A stretch of DNA of 64,000 nucleotides from Lysobacter solisilvae (GTDB lineage Bacteria > Pseudomonadota > Gammaproteobacteria > Xanthomonadales > Xanthomonadaceae): the NCBI RefSeq assembly GCF_016613535.2, contig NZ_CP071518.1, positions 3,782,001 through 3,846,000 on the forward strand, read 5' to 3'. Each line of letters opens with the position of its first letter. Within the stretch, counting starts at the first letter, position 1. Positions 57,533 to 64,000 of the stretch are shown here, one piece after another. Below the pieces are notes generated by a model. The model saw nothing but the letters and a program-made list of their open reading frames with translations, did no database searches and was not told where the DNA came from. The translations under genes were made by a program, and so were the position numbers.

Positions 57533-58506
57533 GTCACCGCCTCCCCTCGGGTGGGCCGGTCCTCGCTGCGGCCCGCCGGCTCGCGGCCGCGCGTGGCGGC
57601 GACGAAGACGTCTTCCAGGTTGGGGGTGGTGCCCTCCACCTGGGCGTGTTGTCCGGCTGCCTGCAGCGCGGCCTGCAGCCGTTCGCCAGCGCTGTGGTTG
57701 GCCTGGGTGAGCACGCGCAGGGTGTTGCCGATCTGCGCCACGCTGATCACGCCCTCCTGCGCCAGCAGCAGCTCCTTGGCGCGGCGGGGTTGTTCGGCCT
57801 GCACCACCAGCGTGCGTCCCTGAAGCTCCGCCGTGAGCTGCGTGGGCGTCCCGTCAGCGACCAGCGCCCCCCGGTCCAGGATGGCAAGCCGGTGGCAACG
57901 CTCGGCCTCGTCCATGTAGTGGGTGGAAACCAGCAGGGTGGTGCCGGCGTCGGCAAGCTCGAAGAGTTTTTCCCAGAAGTCTCGGCGTGACTCCGGATCC
58001 ACCGCGCTGGTGGGCTCATCGAGGAACAGCAGTTCGGGTTCGTGGATCACCGCGCCGGCCAGCGCCAAGCGTTGCTTCTGTCCGCCGCTCATCGTGCCGG
58101 CCAGCTGCTTCTGCCGGTCCTGGAAATGGAACTGCTCGACCAGCGCGTCGATGCGCCGCGCCGCGCGGTCCCGCGGGATGTCCTGCACCGCGGCCAGGAA
58201 CTCGAGGTTCTCGCGTACGTTGAGGTCCTCGAACAGGGAGAACTTCTGCGTCATGTAGCCGATCCGGCGGCGCAGTTCCTCTGCCTGCTCGGGAATGCGC
58301 AGACCCAGCACTTCGATCTCGCCAGAGGTCGGTGCCAACAGGCCGCAGAGCATGCGGATGGTGGTCGTCTTGCCCGAGCCATTGGGCCCCAGGAAGCCGT
58401 ACACATGGGCGCGCGGCACGGTCAGGTCGACGTGGTCGACGGCGACCAGGTCGCCGAACCGCCGCGTCAGGCTTCGCGCGAGGATCGCCGGCGCCTGTTC
58501 GCTCAT
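57529..58506 (-). CDS. ABC transporter ATP-binding protein
   Basis: 325 residues, single nucleotide-binding domain. Walker A GPNGSGKT, Q-loop YMTQKFSLFEDLNV, signature MSGGQKQRLALAG, Walker B LLFLDEPTSAVDP and the H-loop STHYMDEAE are intact, followed by a C-terminal domain of about 90 residues. It energises the adjacent permease on the cytoplasmic face. The E. coli YbhF counterpart has two such domains; here there is one. It starts 9 nt after the HlyD-type gene. Confidence 0.95.
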   Translation of the reverse strand: MSEQAPAILARSLTRRFGDLVAVDHVDLTVPRAHVYGFLGPNGSGKTTTIRMLCGLLAPTSGEIEVLGLRIPEQAEELRRRIGYMTQKFSLFEDLNVRENLEFLAAVQDIPRDRAARRIDALVEQFHFQDRQKQLAGTMSGGQKQRLALAGAVIHEPELLFLDEPTSAVDPESRRDFWEKLFELADAGTTLLVSTHYMDEAERCHRLAILDRGALVADGTPTQLTAELQGRTLVVQAEQPRRAKELLLAQEGVISVAQIGNTLRVLTQANHSAGERLQAALQAAGQHAQVEGTTPNLEDVFVAATRGREPAGRSEDRPTRGEAVT

Positions 58507-58515
58507 CGCGCGGCC

Positions 58516-59475
58516 TCAGGGCGCATCGGCGAACTCGACCCGCACCGGCAGGCCGGCCGGCAGTTCCCCCGCTTTGGGCGTCAGTGCCACTTCCGCCAGG
58601 TAGCTCAGGCGCGCGGCGTCCTTGCCGGTCAGTGCGTAGTACGGGGTGAAGGTAGGCTCGCTGCGGACCATGCGCACGGTGCCGGCGAACGGGGCCTCGT
58701 GGCCGGGCACGAACACGCGCGCCGCCTGCCCCACCCGGACACGGGTGCGCAGCGGCTCGGGGACGTAGATCCGGGCGTACGGCGCCGGTCCGACCAGCAG
58801 CACGGCCAGCGGGGCGCCGACCGCGGGCTGGTCACCCAATTCGAACGGCAGGCTGTCGACCCGGCCGGCACGCGGCGCGGTGACGTCGAGCTTCTCCAGG
58901 CTCACCTGCTGCACGCGCGCCTGCGCCTGGGCTGCCTCCACGGCCGCGCGCCCCTGGGCGATGCGCTCGGTACGGGTGCCCCGCTCCAGCTCGAGCAGCG
59001 CCTGTTGCGCGACGCGCACCTGCGCCTGCGCCGAAGCGGCGGCCGCGCCTGCGCTGTCGACGTCCGAGGCGGCCACCAGGCTGCGGTCGCCCAGCGGCTT
59101 CAATCGCGCGTAATAAGCGGCGGCATCACGCGCCCTCGCCTGCGCGGCCACCAGTTGCGCGCGCGCCTGGCCGATCGCCTCGCTGCGCGGGCCCGCTTCC
59201 AGTTCGGCCAGCGCCTCGCGCTGCGTGCGGGCCTGCGCATCGGCCGCCTGCGCCGCGGCCTGCACGCGCACGGCTTCCAGTCGCAGGACGGTCTGCCCAC
59301 GCTCCACGCGCTGCCCTTCGCGCACGGCGATCTCGACGATGCGCTCGGCCGCCGGCGCCGGCAGGGTGACCCGTTCGTACTCCAGGGTTCCCAGCGCCTG
59401 CGGCGGCGGGGGCGAGCAGCCGGCGGCCGACAGCAGCGCCAGCAGTCCGGAGAGGATCGTCGGGGTGGACCTCAT
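58516..59475 (-). CDS. HlyD-family periplasmic adaptor (YbhG-like)
   Basis: 319 residues. The N-terminus (TILSGLLALLSAAGC) is a signal peptide with a weak lipobox. The lipoyl-like half EIAVREGQRVERGQTVLRLE, a long alpha hairpin rich in Ala and Gln (about residues 75-190), and the second lipoyl half VTAPRAGRVDSLPFELGDQP follow. It would link the inner-membrane ABC pump to an outer-membrane channel such as TolC. It overlaps the TetR gene stop by 4 nt. Confidence 0.92.
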   Translation of the reverse strand: MRSTPTILSGLLALLSAAGCSPPPPQALGTLEYERVTLPAPAAERIVEIAVREGQRVERGQTVLRLEAVRVQAAAQAADAQARTQREALAELEAGPRSEAIGQARAQLVAAQARARDAAAYYARLKPLGDRSLVAASDVDSAGAAAASAQAQVRVAQQALLELERGTRTERIAQGRAAVEAAQAQARVQQVSLEKLDVTAPRAGRVDSLPFELGDQPAVGAPLAVLLVGPAPYARIYVPEPLRTRVRVGQAARVFVPGHEAPFAGTVRMVRSEPTFTPYYALTGKDAARLSYLAEVALTPKAGELPAGLPVRVEFADAP

Positions 59476-60176
59476 CGCGAAGCCTCCGGTTCCTGGAGAT
59501 CGAGGGGGCCGGGTGGCACCTGCAGGCCGCGGTCGAGCAGTGCGGTCGTATGGGCTCGCAGGGCTTTCCCGTCGATGTCGTCGGCATTGAAGACGCGTCG
59601 CCAGATCGGCGCGCCGGCCGCGGGAAACAGGGTCAGGCCGACCAGCGAGATGACCAGCAGGCGTGGGTCGAGGTCGGGATTGAGGCGTCCGGCCGCCTGC
59701 GCCTGTGCGAAACGCTGCGCCAGCATCAGCGGCAACTGGGGCGCGACGCGGCTGAACATCACGTCGCGCAGCGCCCCGCCTTCGCAGAGCACTTCGCGCA
59801 CCCACAGCGAGGGCAGCCAGGGATGGCGATCGATGGCCTCGCCCATGCCGTTGACGAAGCCGGCGACCAGTTCGGCAACATCCTCGCCCGCCTCGGCCAC
59901 CGGGGCCCGGACCAGCGCGAGGGCCGGCATCAGCCGTTCTTCCACGATGGCGGCGAGGAGCTGCTCCTTGTCGCCGAAGTAGTAATGCAGCAGCGCGGGT
60001 GTCACGTGGGCCTGGGTCGCAATGGCACGCAGGGACGTCGCGCCGATGCCCCGCATGACGAAGCATGCGATCGCGCAGTCCAGCAGGTGCGAACGCTGGT
60101 CGGCGCTGTCACGGGTGGGGCGGCCGGGCGTCCGCCTGGGCCGGGCCGGGCCCGCTGCGGGGGGGCGGGGACTCAT
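59472..60176 (-). CDS. TetR-family repressor of the ABC exporter operon (CecR/YbiH-like)
   Basis: 234 residues. A basic N-terminal extension precedes the TetR DNA-binding domain (LLDCAIACFVMRGIGATSLR, then AIATQAHVTPALLHYYFGDK with the recognition helix). The C-terminal ligand domain resembles the CecR/YbiH group (DUF1956-like), with PLMLAQRFAQAQAAGRLNPD. The gene order tetR-hlyD-ATPase-permease parallels E. coli ybiH-ybhGFSR. An AT-rich palindrome 9 nt before the start (60185-60204) is the probable operator, making the operon self-repressing. Confidence 0.92.
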   Translation of the reverse strand: MSPRPPAAGPARPRRTPGRPTRDSADQRSHLLDCAIACFVMRGIGATSLRAIATQAHVTPALLHYYFGDKEQLLAAIVEERLMPALALVRAPVAEAGEDVAELVAGFVNGMGEAIDRHPWLPSLWVREVLCEGGALRDVMFSRVAPQLPLMLAQRFAQAQAAGRLNPDLDPRLLVISLVGLTLFPAAGAPIWRRVFNADDIDGKALRAHTTALLDRGLQVPPGPLDLQEPEASR

Positions 60177-60184
60177 GGAACTTA

Positions 60185-60204
60185 AATTAATTCACTGATT
60201 AATT
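60185..60204. promoter_or_regulatory. AT-rich palindromic operator of the TetR operon
   Basis: Inverted halves aattaat and attaatt flank the 6-bp centre tcactg. The site lies 9 nt upstream of the TetR start, in strongly GC-rich surroundings where such AT richness stands out, and is of the size bound by a TetR dimer. Confidence 0.65.
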
Positions 60205-60283
60205 AGTTTCAAGTGCATGGCGCCGATGCCGTCCAGCCTGCATCCTCCGCCCTCGCCAATCCGGCTCGACCCGCCCCGTCCCC

Positions 60284-60910
60284 ATGCAAGTCCCCACCGC
60301 ACCCCGTTACCTCCCCCTGCCGCACCGACTCGGATGGGTGCTGGCCCTGCTGGCGCTGGTGACCACCGTGTACCTGGGCAGCAACTACTTCCCGATGGCC
60401 GCGCCCCGCGCGCTGCCCCGGACCGCGGTCGACCTCGCCCTGGGCTGGCGGGCGTGGACGATCTGGCCCTACTGGCTCCTGCTGGTGCTGGCGCCCGTCT
60501 TCATCGTGTCCATCAGCGACCGCCGCATCCTGCTGGCCACCCTGCGCGCCTACGCCGCATCGATGGCGTTGAACGCCGCCATCTGGATGATCTGGCCCAC
60601 CCACGCCGTGCGCCAGACGCTGCCCTCCGACCTCGACCCGGCCACCGATGCCGCATGGCGCCTGCTGTATTTCCTCGACGGCAGCAACAACTGCTTCCCC
60701 TCCGGGCACATCACCGCGCCGATCGTGGCCGTGGCCGGATTCTGCGCGCAGCATCCGCGCGCGCGCCGCTGGGCGTGGCCCGCGGTGGTGGTGCTGTTTC
60801 CCAGCGTGGTCAGCACCGGACAGCACTACACATGGGACGTACTCGGTGGCGCGGCCACCGCACTGCTTGCCCTGGCCTGGGTGCGCGATCAACTGCACGC
60901 GCCGGCCTGA
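60284..60910 (+). CDS. PAP2-superfamily membrane phosphatase
   Basis: 208 residues with about five membrane segments. The PAP2 motifs are readable: NNCFPSGHITAPIV (second motif, catalytic His) and STGQHYTWDVLGG (third motif, nucleophile His and Asp). The first motif (KxxxxxxRP) is not clearly present, as in the Aur1/Ipt1-like PAP2 branch. It probably acts on a lipid phosphate or phosphodiester at the membrane; the substrate is unknown. The gene lies alone, divergent from tetR, with no obvious Shine-Dalgarno box. Confidence 0.82.
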   Translation: MQVPTAPRYLPLPHRLGWVLALLALVTTVYLGSNYFPMAAPRALPRTAVDLALGWRAWTIWPYWLLLVLAPVFIVSISDRRILLATLRAYAASMALNAAIWMIWPTHAVRQTLPSDLDPATDAAWRLLYFLDGSNNCFPSGHITAPIVAVAGFCAQHPRARRWAWPAVVVLFPSVVSTGQHYTWDVLGGAATALLALAWVRDQLHAPA

Positions 60911-61017
60911 AAAGGCGACCGGGCGGCGCGCGCGCCCCACGGCTTTGCAAACGCCCGCCACGGGCGCAAGCTTCTGGCTCCACATGGCCTTGTCGTGGCC
61001 GCGAAGACACTCCCCCG

Positions 61018-61998
61018 ATGCCTTCACGAACCGTTTCCGAATTCGCCCTCGAGCCTGCCCAGGCCGAGCGCCTCGCCAACCTCACCGGCCCCTTCGACGG
61101 CCACCTGCGACTGATCGAACTGCGCCTGGGCGTGGAGATCGCCAACCGTGGCAACGTGTTCCGCGTCGATGGCCCCGAAGCATCGGTCAACAAGGCGGAA
61201 CGGCTGCTGCGCGCGCTCTGGGACGAAGCGGGCGACGCCACGCTTACCGAGCCTGACATCCACCTGCACCTGACCGAGTACGACGCCGACCAGACCCTGG
61301 CCCAGGACATCGATCCCCAGGAGGTGACCATCCGGGTCAAGCGTGGAACCCTGCGCGCCCGCGGCGCGAACCAGGCGCGCTACCTGCATGCCATCGCGAC
61401 CCACGACATCAACTTCGGCATCGGCCCGGCCGGCACCGGCAAGACCTTCCTGGCCGTGGCCATGGCGGTGGAGGCGCTCAACGAGGCCCGCGTCCAGCGC
61501 CTGGTGCTGGTCCGCCCCGCGGTGGAGGCCGGCGAGAAGCTGGGTTTCCTGCCCGGCGACCTGACCCAGAAAGTCGACCCGTACCTGCGCCCGCTCTACG
61601 ACGCGCTGTACGAGATGCTGGGGGTCGAAAAGGTCGTCAAACTGCTGGAAAAGAACGTCATCGAGATCGCCCCGCTGGCCTACATGCGCGGACGCACGCT
61701 TAACGACGCGTATGTGATTCTCGACGAGGCCCAGAACACCTCGATCGAGCAGATGAAGATGTTCCTGACGCGCATCGGTTTCGGCAGCACGGCCGTGGTG
61801 ACCGGCGACATGACCCAAGTGGACCTGCCACGCCACCAGAAGTCCGGCCTGAAGGATGCCGTGGAGGTGCTGCGCAACGTCAACGGCATCAGCTTCACGT
61901 TCTTTGAATCCCGCGACGTGGTACGCCACCCGCTCGTAGCCCGCATCGTCAATGCCTACGATGCACGCGACGCGACCGATGCCCAGACCGGCAGCTGA
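61018..61998 (+). CDS. PhoH-like ATPase
   Basis: 326 residues, PhoL/YbeZ type. A short KH-like N-terminal domain (GVEIANRGNVFRVDGPEASV) precedes the P-loop NTPase core: Walker A GPAGTGKT, VLVRPAVEAGEKLGFLPGDL, and Walker B YVILDEAQNTSIEQMKMFLT, followed by VVTGDMTQVDLP. It is placed with ybeY and corC in the conserved ybeZ-ybeY-ybeX order and is thought to act in RNA metabolism and ribosome maturation with YbeY. The ATG at 61018 is used. ybeY follows by 45 nt. Confidence 0.95.
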   Translation: MPSRTVSEFALEPAQAERLANLTGPFDGHLRLIELRLGVEIANRGNVFRVDGPEASVNKAERLLRALWDEAGDATLTEPDIHLHLTEYDADQTLAQDIDPQEVTIRVKRGTLRARGANQARYLHAIATHDINFGIGPAGTGKTFLAVAMAVEALNEARVQRLVLVRPAVEAGEKLGFLPGDLTQKVDPYLRPLYDALYEMLGVEKVVKLLEKNVIEIAPLAYMRGRTLNDAYVILDEAQNTSIEQMKMFLTRIGFGSTAVVTGDMTQVDLPRHQKSGLKDAVEVLRNVNGISFTFFESRDVVRHPLVARIVNAYDARDATDAQTGS

Positions 61999-62043
61999 GG
62001 CTTCCACCCTTCCCACTCCAGCACTGCAGACAGGACGCGACAG

Positions 62044-62526
62044 ATGACCGTAGGCCCGGTTCGACTTGATGTAAGCGTCAGCTACGCGGTGCCGCGCACC
62101 GGCATCCCCTCGGCGGTGAGCTTCCGGCGCTGGGTGGCCGCGGCGTTGGACAGCCGCATCCGCGAAGCCGATCTGGCCATCCGCATCGTCGGCACCAAGG
62201 AAGCCCGCGCCCTCAACCGCCATTACCGGGGCAAGGACTACGCGACCAACGTCCTGAGCTTTCCGGCCGAACTGCCCGAAGGGCTGCCCGCGGGCGTGAA
62301 GATCCCGCTGCTCGGCGACCTTGTCATCTGCGCGCCGGTCGTCGCCCGTGAAGCCAAGGAACAGAAGAAGCCGCTGGTGGCGCACTTCGCCCACCTGACC
62401 GTCCACGGGGCGCTGCACCTGCTGGGTTGGGACCACGAGAACGAGGCCGACGCGATCTGCATGGAGCAACTGGAGCGCGAGATCCTCGCCAACATGGGCA
62501 TCGAGGACCCATACCTGGCGGCATGA
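62044..62526 (+). CDS. ybeY: Endoribonuclease / rRNA maturation factor YbeY
   Basis: 160 residues. A zinc-dependent single-strand endoribonuclease acting in 16S rRNA 3'-end maturation and ribosome quality control. The metal motif HxxxHxxxxxH is read in HLTVHGALHLLGWDHE; RHYRGKDYATNVLSFP (read NRHYRGKDYATNVLSFPAE) and LLGDLVICAPVV are family landmarks. It lies between the PhoH-like gene and corC. Confidence 0.96.
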   Translation: MTVGPVRLDVSVSYAVPRTGIPSAVSFRRWVAAALDSRIREADLAIRIVGTKEARALNRHYRGKDYATNVLSFPAELPEGLPAGVKIPLLGDLVICAPVVAREAKEQKKPLVAHFAHLTVHGALHLLGWDHENEADAICMEQLEREILANMGIEDPYLAA

Positions 62527-62619
62527 GGCCGGCGCCGGCGGGCGCGTGTGCACCGCCCTGACCGGGTCCGCGCTAGACTTCCCGCACCCGCCCCTCCCCC
62601 GGGCGTTGCCGAAACACCA

Positions 62620-63471
62620 ATGTCCGAGGACGACAGTAGTACCCACACGGAACGACGCGGCTGGCTCGATCGCATCAGTTCGATGCTGTCCGGCGAGCCC
62701 AGCACCCGCGAAGACCTGGTCGAGCTGCTGCGCGACGCGCAGGCCGATGGCCTGATCGCAGCCGACACGTTGCGGATGATGGAAGGCGCGATCGCCGTCT
62801 CCGACATGACGGTCGGCGACGTGATGATCCCGCGCGGACAAATGGTCGCCCTGCCGGCCGAGGCCTCCCTGCTGGAACTGATGCGCCGCGTCGTCGAATC
62901 GGGGCACTCCCGATTCCCCGTCCACGGTGACGACAAGGACGAGATACTCGGCATCCTGCTGGCCAAGGACCTGCTGCGGGGCGTGGTCGCCGACCACGGG
63001 CCCGGCAACATCCACTCCCTGCTGCGCCCGGCGGTGCTGATCCCCGAATCCAAACGCCTCAACGTGCTGCTGCGCGAGTTCCGCCAGTCGCGCAACCACA
63101 TGGCGATCGTCATCGACGAGCATGGCGGCGTCGCCGGGCTGGTGACCATCGAGGACGTGCTGGAACAGATCGTCGGCGACATCGACGACGAGCACGACGA
63201 GGCTGAGGATCCGCAGGCGCTCATCGCGGCCCAGGCCGACGGCCTGTTCGTGGTCGACGCGCTCACCCCGATCTCCGACTTCAACGAACGCTTCGACGCC
63301 GAGTTCGACGATGACGAGTACGACACCATCGGCGGCCTGATCACCGCCGCCATCGGGCACCTGCCCGAGACCGGCGAAGAACTCACGCTGGGCCGCTTCG
63401 TGTTCCGCGTCGCGACCGCCGACGCGCGTCGCGTGCACGCCTTCCACGTCGACGTCATGGGCGATGCATAG
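62620..63471 (+). CDS. corC: CorC/HlyC-family CBS-domain protein (YbeX)
   Basis: 283 residues. Two CBS domains (TVGDVMIPRGQMVALPAEAS near residue 65; the second ends MAIVIDEHGGVAGLVTIEDV) and a C-terminal CorC_HlyC domain (FDAEFDDDEYDTIGGLITAA). There is no membrane segment. It is linked to magnesium/cobalt efflux and, through ybeY synteny, to ribosome metabolism. Its stop is overlapped by the start of the next gene by 8 nt. Confidence 0.94.
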   Translation: MSEDDSSTHTERRGWLDRISSMLSGEPSTREDLVELLRDAQADGLIAADTLRMMEGAIAVSDMTVGDVMIPRGQMVALPAEASLLELMRRVVESGHSRFPVHGDDKDEILGILLAKDLLRGVVADHGPGNIHSLLRPAVLIPESKRLNVLLREFRQSRNHMAIVIDEHGGVAGLVTIEDVLEQIVGDIDDEHDEAEDPQALIAAQADGLFVVDALTPISDFNERFDAEFDDDEYDTIGGLITAAIGHLPETGEELTLGRFVFRVATADARRVHAFHVDVMGDA

Positions 63472-64000
63472 CCATCCGCGCGGTGCCGGGCGCACGCGGC
63501 ACCTGTTGGCACGCATTGCCACCGTCCTCGTCCTGGCCGGCCTGCTGGGCGTAATGGCGCCGGCCCTGGCCGCGGCGGCGGGCGTCACGCCGGCCGACCG
63601 CGCGCCCGCCAACAGCACGCCTGTCGAGCGGCCGATCAGCGACGCCCCTCCCCCGGCCGCCGAAATGCAGGCGCCGCCAGCAGGCGGCACCGCGTCGGCG
63701 CCACGCATCGGCATGATGACCATGCAGCCGGGGCAGATCTTCTGGGAGCGTTTCGGCCACGACTCGATCGTGGTCCTCGACCCGGCCACCGGCGAGGCGA
63801 TCTCCTACAACTTCGGCTTCTTCGACCCGACCGAACCGGATTTCATCGCGCGATTCGTGCGCGGCGACATGCGCTACCGGCTCGCCGCGGTCCCGTTCGA
63901 GCACGACCTGGTGCTCTATCGCGAGGAAGGCCGCGGCGTGGCCATCCAGTGGCTGGACCTGGACGACGCGCAGGCGCGTGCGACAGCGGCGGCGCTGGCG
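63464..64000 (+). CDS. DUF4105 / Lnb-N-terminal-domain protein (cut by window edge)
   Basis: 179 residues visible, still open at the window end. The start ATG lies inside the corC stop region (8-nt overlap). An N-terminal signal or anchor segment (IATVLVLAGLLGVMAPALAA) is followed by a Pro/Ala linker and the start of the DUF4105 domain: GQIFWERFGHDSIVVLDPAT, YNFGFFDPTEPDFIARFVRG and DMRYRLAAVPFEHDLVLYRE. The domain is shared with the periplasmic part of lipoprotein N-acyltransferase Lnb; whether this protein has the downstream membrane part cannot be seen. Confidence 0.85.
   Translation, partial: MHSHPRGAGRTRHLLARIATVLVLAGLLGVMAPALAAAAGVTPADRAPANSTPVERPISDAPPPAAEMQAPPAGGTASAPRIGMMTMQPGQIFWERFGHDSIVVLDPATGEAISYNFGFFDPTEPDFIARFVRGDMRYRLAAVPFEHDLVLYREEGRGVAIQWLDLDDAQARATAAALA

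Overview
The window is GC-rich chromosomal DNA from a gammaproteobacterium, most likely a Xanthomonadaceae member close to Lysobacter/Stenotrophomonas. The main evidence is the gene order thrS-infC-rpmI-rplT-pheS-pheT-ihfA-merR, followed by petABC next to sspA/sspB, an Oar-like TonB-dependent receptor, a divergent minor-pilin/pilE locus and the miaB / phoH-ybeY-corC block. The placement is inferred from gene order and protein character; no database search was possible.

Layout. 1-2.1 kb: 3' end of ppx, a TraB/GumN-family gene and tRNA-Pro. 2.1-10.8 kb: the translation/IHF cluster on the minus strand, in which about 1.1 kb of repeat DNA separates infC from rpmI. 11-11.8 kb: an aquaporin. 11.8-26.3 kb: the main accessory block, three co-directional minus-strand genes. 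In transcription order they are a 2,259-residue exported YD-repeat (Rhs-type) protein ending in an HNH-nuclease-like tip, a Sel1-repeat gene overlapping its stop codon by 4 nt, and a giant secreted multidomain protein with a CxxCH motif and cyclase-like repeats. 26.6-37.3 kb: tRNA-Val, uvrB, tRNA-Asn, a pilin locus with unusually long PilX- and PilV-like proteins and no pilY1, and ppnN. 37.4-43.3 kb: the TonB-dependent receptor, marC, an SDR, grxD and sodB. 43.3-44.8 kb: a gene-free stretch with a triplicated sodB tail, palindrome arrays and a strictly 21-bp tandem array. 44.8-64 kb: mostly housekeeping genes (purEK, nadC, FHA protein, sspAB, petABC, lytic transglycosylase, miaB, a TetR-controlled ABC exporter, phoH-ybeY-corC and a DUF4105 gene cut by the window edge).

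The best candidate for an undescribed system is the 11.8-26.3 kb block. The YD-repeat protein looks like a polymorphic toxin, and the overlapping Sel1-repeat gene sits where an immunity gene is expected. The downstream heme-motif giant has no obvious role. The other notable feature is the variety of short-period intergenic arrays (20 bp, 21 bp, an 18-bp palindrome family, a 7-bp microrepeat), including one that splits the normally compact infC-rpmI unit.

Data quality. Eight single-base frameshifts fall in six genes, including the essential pheS and thrS, mostly at short C/G runs. They are best read as sequencing or assembly errors. I therefore describe these genes as intact and give the break points.
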